Shown here: piece after piece, positions 43,601-46,527 of the stretch
Position numbering within the stretch: position 1 is the first letter of the stretch
How the letters are laid out: every line of letters starts with the position of its first letter
Source: Amycolatopsis sp. DSM 110486
GTDB taxonomy: Bacteria > Actinomycetota > Actinomycetes > Mycobacteriales > Pseudonocardiaceae
Length of the DNA stretch: 64,000 nucleotides
Assembly: GCF_019468465.1 (NCBI RefSeq)
Contig: NZ_CP080519.1
Location: 3,239,001 to 3,303,000, forward strand
Direction: 5' to 3'
The notes under the pieces: model-generated
Database searches by the model: none
What the model saw: only the letters and a program-made list of their open reading frames with translations
What the model was told of the DNA's origin: nothing
Program-made: the position numbers and the translations under genes

Positions 43601-45640
43601 CGCTGATGGCGGTGGTACCGAAGTGTCGCCGATGTTGTTTGTGCCGGTTTTGGTGCCGGAGCCGTTCGCGCCGGTGTCGCCCGTGCCGCTGTTGGTGTTG
43701 CCGGTGCCCGTGCTTCCCGGACCGGTGTTGGTGTTGCCGGTGCCCGTGCTTCCCGGACCGGTGTTGGTGTTGCCGGTGCCTGTGTTGGTGGAGCCGGTGT
43801 TACCCGTGCCGGTGTTCGTGTTACCCGTGCCGGTGTTGCCCGCGCCCGTGTTTGTGTTGCCAGTGCCCGTGTTTGTGTTGCCAGTGCCCGTGTTGCCTGC
43901 GCCTGCGTTCGGGTTGACGGTGGAGCCGGTGTTTCCGGTGCCGGTGTTGCTGTTGGCGCCGGAGTTGTCGCCGCTGGTGTTTCCGGCTCCGGTGTTGCCG
44001 GTCGAGCCGGTGTTGCCAGTTCCGGTGTTTGTGTTGCCTGGGCTGGAGTTGTCGCCGCTCGTATTTCCGGTGTCAGTGTTGCCAGTGTTGCTCCCACCGG
44101 CGTTGCCGGCGTCACCGGGCCCGGCGTTGCCGGTATTACCTGCACCCGTGTTTCCGGTGTTACCGGCACCGGCGTTGCCAGCGTTTCCGGCGCTCGCGTT
44201 GCCCGTGTTGCCGCCCCCGGCGTTGCCGGTATTTCCTGCACCGGCGTTGCCGGAACTGCCGACGCCGGTGTTGCCTGTGTTGCCTGCGCCGGTGTTGCCA
44301 GTGTTCTCGGCGCCAGCGTTGCCCGTGTTCCCGGCGCCGGCGTTGCCCGCGTTCCCAGTCCCGGTGTTGCCAGAGCCCGAGTTCGCGCCGCTGCCGGTGT
44401 TTGCGCCGCCGGTTGCGCCGTTGCCCGAGTTGGTTCCGCCGGAGGAGTTGGTGCCACCGGTTGCGCCGCCGCTGGTGTTCGCGCCCCCAGTGTTGCCGCC
44501 GCCGGTGTTGCCGGAGCCGGAGTTGGCGCCGCCAGTGTCGCCGCCCGTGTCGCCGGAGCCCGAGTTGGCGCCGGAGCCGTTGTTGCCAGCAGAGCCGCCG
44601 GAGCCAACCGAGCCACCGGAACCACCAGAGCCGTTGCCGCCAGAACCACCGGCGGCAGGAGGTGGAGGCGGAGGCACCGACAGGTTCCCCAAACCCGGAT
44701 TCCCGTTGATCCCACCCAGGTCGCCCGGGCCGTTCGGGCCCTTGGCCGTCGGGCCGTCGCCGCCGCCGTTGAGTTTGTCGTGGAGGGACTGGCCGGCGTG
44801 GTGGGCGCCGTGGGAGGCGGCGCCGGAGAGGCCGCCGTTGAGGGCGCCCCAGCCGAGGCTGTCGGTGTCGCCGCCGAAGATGGCGGCGCCGGCGCCGCCG
44901 ACGACGACTTCGGTGGTGGCTTCGTTGGCGGCGGCGCCCCAGACGTTCTTGCCGAACTTGGTGCCGAACTTGTTGTCGAACTTGTTCATGGCGCCGTGGA
45001 AGTTGTGGGCGAACGCGCCGCCGATGCCGCCCAGGACGCCGGACTGCATGATGGCCTTGCCGTCGAGGCCGTGGCGGTTGCCCTGCGCGATCTGGATGAC
45101 CTGCGCGAGCATCTCTTCCGCGATCTCTTCCGCCGCCTCCTCCGCGGCGGCCTCCGCGAGGTGCGTCGCGAGGTTCATCAGGCGCTGCATGAGCGTCCGC
45201 TCGATCTCCACGATGGCGGTGCGCCCTGCCGCGAAGATCTCCGGCACCAGCGGCATCGTGAACGGGTTCGACATCGCCCAGATGATGTCGGCGGCCGTGA
45301 TCGCGATGGCGATCAACATGCTGTACTTGGACTTCTCGACGTCGAGCGCCTGCGCCCGCAACGCCTGCGCCTGGCCCTGCGCGGCCGCGATGAAGTCCGT
45401 GCCCATCGTGCCGAGGTTGTTGGCGAAGTCGACGAAGTTCTTCTGCACGTCGCCGCCGACGTTCGCGGCCACGCGGCCCGCGATCTGGTTGAAGCCGGTG
45501 CCCGCTTCGGCCACGCGCCGGGCGACGTCGTCCCACTCGTCGGCCAGCGCGCGCATGGCGTCCTCGTCGCCCTGCGGCCAGGCGTCACCCGCGATGATGT
45601 AGAAGATCCAGTTCAGGCTCGGATCCACCATCAGGCTCAC
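19601..45640 (-). CDS. Giant (8679-aa) T7SS-exported multidomain toxin
   Basis: This single uninterrupted frame encodes about 900 kDa. The visible order is as follows. A WXG100/CpnT-like export domain spans residues 1-290 and a low-complexity Gly/Asn/Thr then Pro/Asp/Thr linker runs to about 1240. Two copies of a helical unit each end in an HExxHxxGxxE domain (His 2275 and 3780). An HD-like domain (H4770, H4804, D4805), three related beta-rich domains (about 5000-6510) and a coiled coil (about 6514-6720) follow. Two C80-like cysteine-protease-like domains (H6869/C6916 and H7306/C7356) precede a GT44-like glycosyltransferase (W7649 to D7778) and a C-terminal region with a degenerate third protease-like copy. 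Proteins with this kind of Cys domain are, I believe, named lonely-Cys proteins. GAGGGGG precedes the GTG start; an ATG three codons on is an alternative. Export, self-cleavage and glycosylation of a target protein are inferred. Confidence 0.85.
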   Translation of the reverse strand: MSLMVDPSLNWIFYIIAGDAWPQGDEDAMRALADEWDDVARRVAEAGTGFNQIAGRVAANVGGDVQKNFVDFANNLGTMGTDFIAAAQGQAQALRAQALDVEKSKYSMLIAIAITAADIIWAMSNPFTMPLVPEIFAAGRTAIVEIERTLMQRLMNLATHLAEAAAEEAAEEIAEEMLAQVIQIAQGNRHGLDGKAIMQSGVLGGIGGAFAHNFHGAMNKFDNKFGTKFGKNVWGAAANEATTEVVVGGAGAAIFGGDTDSLGWGALNGGLSGAASHGAHHAGQSLHDKLNGGGDGPTAKGPNGPGDLGGINGNPGLGNLSVPPPPPPAAGGSGGNGSGGSGGSVGSGGSAGNNGSGANSGSGDTGGDTGGANSGSGNTGGGNTGGANTSGGATGGTNSSGGTNSGNGATGGANTGSGANSGSGNTGTGNAGNAGAGNTGNAGAENTGNTGAGNTGNTGVGSSGNAGAGNTGNAGGGNTGNASAGNAGNAGAGNTGNTGAGNTGNAGPGDAGNAGGSNTGNTDTGNTSGDNSSPGNTNTGTGNTGSTGNTGAGNTSGDNSGANSNTGTGNTGSTVNPNAGAGNTGTGNTNTGTGNTNTGAGNTGTGNTNTGTGNTGSTNTGTGNTNTGPGSTGTGNTNTGPGSTGTGNTNSGTGDTGANGSGTKTGTNNIGDTSVPPPSAPNSVNTGSPVPPPSVPGGVNSDTGNTATPPPVTAGDHSATQNDPGLPGFGGNQNTGAPPNTPTNGNATQAPNTTTSPNTSNTGTGPNTSGTNASSNSNINTSPNTTSGNTSSNNNITSGPNNTAGTTTGPNTNTATAPNTTSGTVGSNSNIGAGPNTNAGPNNNTGTGPNTTSGTNASSNSNTGAGSNTTSGTNTGSNNNTGTNTNANPNTTGNTKTTPNTTSDPTSTKSVPPPVAGSVGGVRSTSGPDQTPGNISTNPNTKTSTDGPNLTPAAQPNTSPTPAPQNLTPTPAPNQNTSPSPTPAENTSPAPKSSENFSPNPNLATNPNVSPTPVPTSLNTSPTPAPSTNTASPKPITTGPKADTSSKSPNPKSDSNPDTDTDTEPNTTPAPAPKIGTSPTPAPATALNTEPTPAPAITTDSDLATNIKTEPSPSAETKIAVDPDSTTDVKTEPAPAPDIKTETGSDSATDINVDPKQDLATDTKSETAVDSATEVKTEPNADPATETNADPKQDSATDIKSDPTPDGDTKTNTNPETNTNANQNPAANQNPNPTPRRNRHTPAEAPSKQGPAKKDQSTRDTGLVEAALRSAHFQSAKVDSAKPFLTKADIKTATDSLITKVTENPGNFDFTSLKPNGLGDWAVKSLDSRQLKDVAPDLEPEQKDADGATHIRNWRKAVSQDLAGPSGKRWQDVRTAVSSKLSDGDRQVLDHITTEVTENGKLPTSADLVVKGLQTPAWHDSVVGKRLPQAVAHALDVRLIVERGGPDHTSRYGSENNPEVRVRNQDGQFGALGGPTRREMVRGFEAALSDLDADQVRDIVVDLATNQRDSDINDPAARFERMRQALVQGNSDVLTNDLNKDFLDGAKRILRLKQAVAYPGGPNEFTKALRDRRNDVTTRIGDLKAEGNTLAKRFLGEDQDTRDQREQLITSLEQMQEELTSRILLLAADKRTLDNLYLLDQHVDGPDADNLSRLRPNQLKSLDTHLNQQVDAATKAGFDTTHLKTLQQRVQDEPTVRQLVNNIPVTGTQHFENLAEQTADNLESLREDQKNVALDTGLWSFLNHLDTKENADYRAQLDREISQTEDHLSDLQRKIDLIKNPDYGTRISRSARIFKNMQHLETLTTEGKAKAAAEKAALAANRNPDPQSTPDIKPVDGPTPDPKSTTDTDQNQNADEDSTQDQDQNPDNNPDPTPADLGPDLEREVFESSLYGMDRSGLSALHTLHLDDPMRLPEVQKILKYDKIALSEGGLDGHLKNLQTSIDDVTKDLQGLKNVKDQLPNSLKTDSMIRDQAERNQQREFLNRRLDRLNQQVEQLNQNRAAVLTVYGLHVGNDPKSWGWRQVGDQDLPGIANHVAQQITAGQLGGNPTEHLDNLLETVTNMMVNGRPPAPFSPSDAPPKPHGDSNQPNPGQSPKDLPGPKDWGNRRDTAPSSRLVLERFDPKKAIAQQFSGNRDGLKDGQLEGAVMHIRYDVRRFETSPGNWVRELTVPLDLTSSTNSVSTDARNQLAQDLQNHLDNTVNQHYHLPNGDQLHVTVDARANDNVDLDDDSWTADPSRGVPVNVHDSTVDSKQDKKTPRTNQTNWDVNDNSAGLTHEIMHFIGLGEGYKNNTLLFNRTDQPGVMGRNAWSDSSLTDDNLAKIEDISNQAVMHDHHLDSPDAKPNRPYQPPQHTGESAKDKPNLHTPAEAPNPNQSDEDTDDHVVPGSFDTRPNTPNDNPRPLQQHQPNTDNVGLVESVLRSSAFQHAPVGNGAPFVSKTDVKSTVDDVIANVRANPGNFDFEGLNPDGLSLWAAQHLDTDQLAKIAPDLAPTDPNLTGDAHTDQWRGNLADKLAEPSAKHWQVTRAAIDPDGLTHGDRDLLDHLTNQVTETATLPTSADLVTQGLENQSWHDSHVGSHLPDTIAHALGVHLVVDSGGTRTDHGPASGPRVEIGSQNGRYSALGEPTRKDLRDGFNAVLEGMNVDQLTDVAADVSGRQDPALFAGAQRMLRLKHAVAHPGGPDALIRELTDKRNGFDQQLKTAKGQRSWTPQRFQSPREQAAQQRLNADITAYQTLSTDYTERIEALTDDQRALEVLNLLDNHVAGENADGLEHLSADTLDRLDNHLTRKIDAAEKAGFDASALKSLHTRVQQEPDMREAVRQVRRGGLDSFADEVRKAEEDLDAFRQANSTWNSAGRQLRSFFGSTEASQEIADLAKNIRLSEDLVARYQRNLKLATHPDYSGRVEKAADVHTRYQDWKKSNEERQTRVERIKQIDDELAQMRRNARNRELGFPASLYGRNPEQLTELVSAQTDPKQIDQLERMIDVTSQARMGVGIDEHLQDLRTEVDQWTRDLQGNPSPEMRNLLQGFLDDAQSRLAQAQDLRLEALTVHALGLPPDLTSNEWNAFHPDDLQAIEDHVGDLILNARAGGYPTEHLDSLWENVNNVRTGNTGDVTPEPDPNQDTDTHQDTQPEPHAQPENQPTPPPPARSLEHDPETQPFMRPGPSALTQQQDSTTAADRDLRVPGGFDPVVEGSVKSFEASLYGMDRAGLAELSAKYSNDPDRLPLIRRMDDFARITRSPGGFQRRLADVEQMLDDARRNREALTSKSDLLPKALKFASARRDQDNREAEARRLDQEAQHHRDRADQLRRDRVAVLTVNALSLPADPSARGWASFTPQDLADVEQHVETQIRDAQAGGHPTEHLQRFLDFSRDLRGAPSPQNEPSTSAPRRDPVNRPFIQPGTAVHDRAAEHVPGRDVDLPGNLADTDTDGALDAFEASLYGINSDGLRNLKSVYSDDPGRSAVIDKLIDLSRPGDYDVRVQAARDGLATTRNATRRTQLENRLATLEQNRTAALTAKALTLPADPSARGWRSISNADLRAIDHHVEQQIENASRGGYPIDHLRNFQDFTRHALDSRHTPTDAPPKPHSDNNRPNPGQSPKDLPGPKNWGNRRDTAPSSRLVAERFDPKKAIAQQFSGDGLKHGQLQGTATHVRYDVRRFETSPGTWVREFTVPLDLTSSSNSVSIDQRNQLAQDLQNHLDNTVNQHYRLPNGDQLHVRVDARANDTVDANDDNWTSDPSRSVPVNVHDTTVDSKRDHKAPRTNQTNWDVNDNPTGLTHEVMHFLGLGEGYRNDTLLFNRTDQPGVMGRDAWSDTSLTDDNLAKIEDLSNQAVIHDHHLGDPDAKPNRPYQPPQQTGESAKDKPNLHTPTEAPTITVDINGKPLPVQHGTVIPRDVLRPAQGTMLGTHGIEGVYVGGHEGPDNFRSAVIASISQDAPREHQRITTNLRANTDTDLDAIARAANLRVHVLEQNGTWTSHGPETGRPVHIAKAEVDGKDSYLGTKENVHIGRQNVSYPGPSVVLTKKDLAANTFDREKRKVLNRGEFEIETIRGEQYVRMYTAVLNPAKPGSFKDVHQDDEGNVNVFGGAGKADIFWVGGGRPMRAVQWTSKYETDPNFQPGMQPVLRSFLVPLDTFTKVSREATVEALPDNKLAMNVDQTGDVNQFGLRGEHFTAMRDAALKGSLVTYSANQTYDHSELAGRQEDIADLYSRLGLPPGFQSDALGKDNDPWFGWTTDKGQDRKYFRNDPQDLRALATKLSDLYHTHQELKGGKSWDAYFTPHSDSIPGDKEKPGKDGGKSAPPSTVEQRRQDLNVFLNTRGPSGSVVKQLTDGIGRTLGEKLDRGPDTVALDGIKVRDEVLTAAKNLGGILKDVVNKEFRALHTDPVTKFVSPDAKIETIAKMREVMANEELVAAIAKNTADQLVTTALDSLGANRGVDSFKQKLTTAVENAVKQQFTVTGGKFNDKVEQGFANNEGAKKNYFAGNRADAVAAEVSAALKNADLAQDARDSGLGFDRGTVKQRLSAGVLPDAVSDVTTQHLVGLDQKQLQEVFENGLQDAAAKVRTSMDKDPVLKFTTTAQREALADEAARVLNPDTVKGIEFKPVTQEDVDAFMAKVPDYATQAEIGAAIATDEKRVKVDFNTRENAYDPATKQVDSKTFDNDYGAWSQGATRGHTQFHPAGEFGRHQNIGRGLDTVIGDELAKTDDDHRGAERILDHLVTRLDSRPDGSKPDTHESIVRKFNEVVKAEGKHNRYRTGTKTNPNTFGEHAQMVLNQYLRLTRGEHDADRFVPRETLAKAILFHDMEKENSKNQYGAGQEQHDNEPEHRGAVEQMNRHEGLWNSARDFRIAREMVDADPFGFYFRGKDVSAQQVHDFIENLAKDVGRPGGGPVRAADVKKLFDEFHQYYQADFSSYYADSHFVHNGKVEPFGAKSALSGIKEERKNGPLVTTDGGHRFEYDPDYARKYDELKQLFDDDVRRDQEEQERVVTVADDDPAPDTRSLTDRLPEYAKKGEALGSLVPMNPQGVKQVGDTIKRLVTSLDSRRNPPDPVGIEAITGTLDSAAFESFLGLGRKSMVRVGEKWFEVHVRAELDLDAVPADGIAKQPHATISDVNDQTQATHAEGQNDTIARTVGTSYFALIPPGAYVSVAPMVQLATAAQTHTSTVTGTEQRVVRSAGDVDGADVNVRYSIAVTDQVGGLTGSTVDGKVSLLWSQDLGNLKPDAEAKGDPEPDWAENIELLAPEAVLLDEQALFDKVAKRLHPSVTKFGAPGRQALREFVSGGGIRSVLGTALQGGPVVSNDLLSPHGSHRDAVQLQARPKDVELVGVVPGDSELRFNDSSVNGGATAAASKSGMDLSVTVGGGSYLPGKVGGLVGVSGSVSSKVTETATGGTSVTAKNTVEAKGDIGIYKVKVDVDVVTSAGEVETVEATAYVRMGLPEAKAQGLPVPADTRDKLTDVGKRYEPPYLAAAAAAGHVRTGSFTPAAKVQPQIENALRDRPGMAKFLPRWDKFQADDKSSSRDIAERFANLRKLTATFSPAALKAKMDTLLGPGVSVQLKRRGLFTDEYLSVTVKAKLSPGRHLGQATGRSVKGSVATAPSLSSATTVDKSWSVGLEGRMVIPQPTSIATSSISPAVVPIQYSDAYSWKNSGGPTVTTTTSLSGSPDSQVFEHDVEFEVEITSYTRNRPWVKRLTPGSPFRVTPKVSTVAKTGDPALPKISGKVDLWVNDGSALKKDPGDFLPGKPGTTVLNKNDTPTIEDMLAGPKPDQPKFLHVEAFTNTEALRDEALRQLERASDGDGVLGLSGGEARKRVDRMFSPETFRGGLPKFLRQGARAGGFRYERRVADRVGGLGMNVALSNPKVVVASDAGGSETTFAGGAKAAFEQTHKQALEGNVQLGVTIRPDGSMATAHGQGQVYASAKWSPWTRTSGGSTEVSASVDHLNRANAKGRTVLVQYDADVRLVAETRQESLVNGSTSRAGADVKLPGAVYVRMSEDQAREQGLLPKVEPRTEPPGKMAPPALVGRDSSALGAAVVEDAPDLSQLVRDARTALGRTGDKLLPKSVLDDSMTNLQRTLDLASPDAVTSLVDSALDGGAPLLLHDAGVLSTDTYQVLLKATITDTEFLDVVHDGGEIDHVVSAAVTDKENAGHGSSYGGQFRGAGRGLFSDTKPDVSGYEGLTLGVSGSKTKTDQTVSATATTKGSKASQSGPAVRYRHQVKFELVVQRGGKTYPVTEQNVNVTVRSAADDHKISTEGQTPEAHEPRTTELTAADTTPERLAEWQAQGVGKLPPSAHTEGVRGSAAVQAGAERALRLAGAGNGLTSRGTGANNTLVTSLTNEILQGHLPSMLDGPLAAPDLHEASLIKNGHGSVKVYSRLANPDLTALSDTVKLERTDQTTATFTGEAKEALSGENQYMPGVGGVTDPKDNSHSWSGADIRNPAAMSDPTATVAGGQRSTVAKPKGRSGLVGFDVEYRVVADLGGGRTAAVEVKVPASALVRMSDVDVEKLLGEALPDAITKAQDTVKDAASDWRKAEEAVETAQHEADDRWLDERDSVKTLTKDANGLAVETDADPVRELRQALADAENDAKDAGRELREGNAEITRLQDVSEQALALASVTDEGSPERQQLLDQVSRAEQGVRDIRTAQPALVRRRQDAQDRAEQLANVLNSYRKDSSDFTSRREDALRQVREAREKADEARKKWWQAKEEVDWRLATHVWPAKKVESRFDPRSTEHVVEAPDTESDTGPATISGWDVNADRPYDFDVSDVQLHQVTDRSGKVVAVSFLPAVEQTSAVEHDWVADNSGEVSSLDEGVMSKTLDPVVAEARRNGTTPDLGGRQFGDWAAKSPAPWGTDTGDTFFVFAHGKPQSVKLTLVGGQTVRVDGRTFARIVANSAPFAQAGPKSSVTLIACSTGQTDGPGGVARDFQRALSDLGGPATVHAPTKPTLFGRDTATLGKALGSTGAFTTVTDGGHFRTFGGTPGDETIVALVHELDTGLRTEPPAGPISLADHDGTLALASTVERQLADTAARTGELRLTDVHDLVARHERPDVVYSAVLTHLASGNTPVHTVVDVRRDPDTGEWTRVSLPPMARGLITVTGKGTWSTDELARPARLNPAWTEGPARETTHSRPDAAHYAETLAEHHLDGEPLPPVTVPADRVDHFKADVTRLLGERGFGDLAFDHLVHADHTRLTGEVVGEPGVTIDFAPGAVTTTVLTDHTGTARGLTFLESAEAAKVQTWLRQTRGENLVVEADPDEMRAFATGAANDLRGRGPGDGGIPVRTPWADELAEGRTFLVTGHGEETRVKVAVTGPDGTRREVYVDGETLAQIVTASPEFADAQPDSVTLFQCAAARRLGPGGVAHDFQAALETRGGPSIVHAATDSVLANHRDDSPDDEPSAPLFGARDDAFTAVVRGGHWETLGRPLDADAVVDELTNALLKNWRYARVPATGGPVRLADRARTLYLAAEVVNAVYDRAPDDEVQALLGRHEDPELLAAVVNEYLRATMADSEPDEVPPYTSAAELTRDLRAISANHGPAPDGAPLLGPDLFGLYRAPEPPGFLRGHDYSNLTAGQGLALLDTLDLTQGVPVLRDQADPANLPDLRDWTIEHTRADDRLSAWAPGDVEPLAKTTSTPLLMHAIWLGGPLRDAGTMSAFRENFGGAAARLHDGVVPVLWTDVPRSQIELALTTEPPAEGPDPLADVRDFVNWAQQHHVRLVNVDEVFSSENPMLLNEFYHSETGKLTGPGYAAASDILRMELMNRFGGLYTDGDNVVESLEDLFHAATSREGYATHRIGMNVANSAFAMSKGHPFARVHLDVVRENYGKTQRNLLPPEAYDLPPAFFQMPQGRVHRNSIIVRTGPSALSGTARRIGLPSAFDLPEMTDIRMNSDGSWLKPPAAGTRPVSGRDETLELTQHVVQSLVRGLYNRAGDLHLTAVEPAVHRHADPDLVWDAALAFLAADPDLAPLVRTVTDQHTYTGTDHDVRLPASARALLDIDPDRVHRTLGEVQHGATLRNPDDAVLVSDMDTPVETGARELARALRAVEGELPAIHVTGGDRAQAREAARELAGHLGRELGDRDLLARVPVKIRVAEGSGVTVSFRPVRGGAVEFSLDSPAAPAVFGGVDGQPYSSDSAPFGGYRGAKPGVVTKIDTTPEGSAELMQSSDRPPTLVLVSGALADEFTQHVRSSGMDLPVHATPTPSPDNVVDTFPAVSYLVSGDHALTEDDRRTIAELGQAAEHGWWYRPSIPAGPVSLDDRTGTLALLSGAVSALRSGGMALDLTAAADVVARHEQPDLLWTAALELASHNVDVPHVIDHRLVDGRWQQVRLPESARERFTVTGKGVWRDGSVSRPVRLNTEPGPASDFDFEPVSLPLDESVARWIAESTVERTADGLPAPRVQVSGPDDVRAQFVAQVQALLAELTPAGATPHAAASIVTTGSGTEAMATISLPANAAPSTLSAAETAVAVGLAEEYTLLQLHGVADTLLAKPGRAAEALLDLANEVAHGTDVGRAADAVEVLDRHGSLDAALDNGLLLGQFRKILGHADAESYARDLATAIRSFASEKLAPDVLKEAVRGALEGWRGGPGTFEQRVERTRDTLWVMRRLHLSSLAWLNRWRTAEHIRQYAARMKEQAAKQDAMLAKVSESEDAFLASVGEPHANRGGAGDGE
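21970..22730 (-). other. Domain: GT44-like (clostridial-toxin-type) glycosyltransferase
   Basis: Residues about 7637-7890 contain MHAIWLGGP (W7649) and AAASDILRMELMNRFGG followed by LYTDGDN. D7760, R7763, Y7774, D7776 and D7778 have the same spacing as D270, R273, Y284, D286 and D288 of TcdB, the residues that bind UDP-glucose and manganese. Confidence 0.85.
23360..23790 (-). other. Domain: C80-like cysteine protease, copy 2
   Basis: Residues about 7284-7427 contain RTFLVTGHGEET with H7306 and, 50 residues later, VTLFQCAAARR with C7356. The intervening DGETLAQIV helix and the following GPGGVAHDFQAAL helix match copy 1. Confidence 0.65.
24640..25120 (-). other. Domain: C80-like cysteine protease, copy 1
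   Basis: Residues about 6841-7000 contain DTFFVFAHGKP with H6869 and, 47 residues later, VTLIACSTGQT with C6916. A DGRTFARIV helix lies between them, the layout of the MARTX/TcdB cysteine protease domain. Confidence 0.65.
26100..30650 (-). other. Domain: three related beta-rich domains in giant protein
   Basis: Residues about 5000-6510 hold three units of roughly 500 residues, rich in Val, Thr, Ser and Gly strands. Each closes with a similar element: AYVRMGLPEAKAQGL, VYVRMSEDQAREQGL and ALVRMSDVDVEKLLG. They could form a stalk, adhesin or delivery apparatus. Confidence 0.6.
30800..31700 (-). other. Domain: HD-like phosphohydrolase in giant protein
   Basis: Residues about 4650-4950 contain FGEHAQMVLNQYLRL, AKAILFHDMEKE and EPEHRGAVEQM in order, which gives H4770, the H4804-D4805 pair and later histidines as expected for an HD-superfamily metal site. 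The match is by motif only. Confidence 0.45.
34105..34790 (-). other. Domain: metzincin-like metalloprotease, copy 2
   Basis: Residues about 3617-3845 repeat copy 1 almost residue for residue, with THEVMHFLGLGEGY (H3780, E3781, H3784, E3790) and the QPGVMG turn. The copies are 1505 residues apart. All putative zinc ligands are kept, so both may be active. Confidence 0.7.
38600..39310 (-). other. Domain: metzincin-like metalloprotease, copy 1
   Basis: Residues about 2110-2347 carry THEIMHFIGLGEGY, i.e. HExxHxxGxxE with H2275, E2276, H2279 and E2285. A Met in QPGVMG at 2303 sits where a metzincin Met-turn would be. The third zinc ligand appears to be Glu instead of the usual His or Asp. Confidence 0.7.
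43660..44570 (-). repeat. Domain: NxGxGNxG-type linker repeats in giant protein
   Basis: About 300 residues consist of GNTGNAGAGNTGN-like units, the same pattern as the MPTR repeats of mycobacterial PPE proteins. They give way towards the C-terminus to Pro/Asp/Thr/Lys-rich low complexity that continues to about 41920. The region is probably extended and disordered. Confidence 0.85.
44771..45640 (-). other. Domain: WXG100/CpnT-like N-terminal export domain of giant protein
   Basis: Residues 1-290 begin with WIFYIIAGDAWPQGDEDAMRALADEW, typical of WXG100-like N-termini of large T7SS substrates. A long amphipathic helical hairpin and a hydrophobic glycine-rich segment (VVVGGAGAAIFGG) follow. It has no Sec signal, consistent with ESX export. 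Confidence 0.75.
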
Positions 45641-45680
45641 CGCGGGTTCACCCCCTCGACAAAACGGGTCTACAAAGGAC

Positions 45681-46121
45681 TCAGTGCGCGGGCTTCGACG
45701 GAATCGTCGGCTTCAGCGCGGTGCCTTCACGCGCCTGCAACGGCGCGGTCGGACCGCCGTCGCCACCACTGTTGACGTCCGTGTTCAGCTGCGTGAAGTC
45801 CGTCCGCAACGATCCCGCGAGCTCCGTCGCGCCCTCGTCGACGTCGCGGAACGAGTCGGCCATGTCGCGCACCGCCGTGGTCGTGCCGTCCACGGCCTTG
45901 GCCCACGCGTCGAGTCCGTTGTAGATCTTGCCGGCCGCCGCGAGGTGCACGTTGGCGAAGTTCGAGCCGTTCTTGTCATTGCCGGTCGCCGCGAGAACGG
46001 TGCTCGGGTTGGTCAGGGCCTGCACGCGCTGAGCCAGGCTCCGCAGCTCGCCCGCCTTCTGGGCGAAGCCGTTGGCGCTGTTGGTGAGTCCGTCCGCGTC
46101 GACGAAGAATTCGTCAGTCAT
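45681..46121 (-). CDS. Small WXG100-like ESX-associated protein
   Basis: The 146-residue protein (MTDEFFVDADGL) is helical with a WXG100-like hairpin. An N-terminal helix with SANGFAQKAGELRSLAQRV is followed by a GNDKNGSNFANVHLAAAGKIYNGLDAW segment, a pattern seen in small T7SS locus proteins (EspC/WXG-like), and a Pro/Gly-rich tail. It has no membrane segment. It lies 40 bases upstream of the giant gene and overlaps the previous YbaB-like gene by four bases. It may be a co-secreted partner or targeting factor for the giant protein; this is inference. Confidence 0.7.
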   Translation of the reverse strand: MTDEFFVDADGLTNSANGFAQKAGELRSLAQRVQALTNPSTVLAATGNDKNGSNFANVHLAAAGKIYNGLDAWAKAVDGTTTAVRDMADSFRDVDEGATELAGSLRTDFTQLNTDVNSGGDGGPTAPLQAREGTALKPTIPSKPAH

Positions 46122-46516
46122 GCCTGGGGCCCTTCCTCCATGCCGGGAACACGTCCCGAGAACAACGCCCGCACGTCCACGCGGCCGCTCATCAAGTCCT
46201 GCGCCGAGAGCCCGGGCGGCAGCATCGGTGCCATCGCCTCCGCCGAGGCGCTGATCGACTTCTGCCGCGCCTCCTCGACCGTTTTCACGATCACCGCCGC
46301 CAGCTCGGCCGGCGCCATCCTCTTGTACACACTGGTGGGGAAGGAAAGTTCGGTCAGCTCACCGGTGCGCGACACCGTCGCGGTCACCTCGCGCCGCGCC
46401 GACGTGGCGCTGGTCGTGAGCGAATCCACCTGCTTGCGGTTCTCCTCGAACCGATCACGCTGCTGCTGGTAGGCGCCCATGGCGTCGTCCAGCATCTTCT
46501 GGTACGGCGAACTCAT
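46118..46516 (-). CDS. YbaB/EbfC-family-like protein of the T7SS locus
   Basis: The 132-residue protein starts with a coiled helix (MSSPYQKMLDDAMGAYQQQRDRFEENRKQV). A strand-rich part (REVTATVSRTGELTELSFP) and another helix (AAVIVKTVEEARQKSISASAEAM) follow, the order of YbaB/EbfC proteins. In ESX loci such proteins (for example EspL-like) stabilise or chaperone secreted factors rather than bind DNA. The start overlaps nothing upstream but is 11 bases from the AAA gene, and its stop overlaps the next start (ATGA). Confidence 0.75.
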   Translation of the reverse strand: MSSPYQKMLDDAMGAYQQQRDRFEENRKQVDSLTTSATSARREVTATVSRTGELTELSFPTSVYKRMAPAELAAVIVKTVEEARQKSISASAEAMAPMLPPGLSAQDLMSGRVDVRALFSGRVPGMEEGPQA

Positions 46517-46527
46517 GCGTTACCTCC

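Noticed and set aside
42915..45602. Long plus-strand frame rich in Val/Pro/Leu opposite the start of the giant gene
   Set aside because: It is the antisense of the Gly/Asn/Thr repeat linker; its composition is an artefact of the repeat and no ribosome site or domain is visible.
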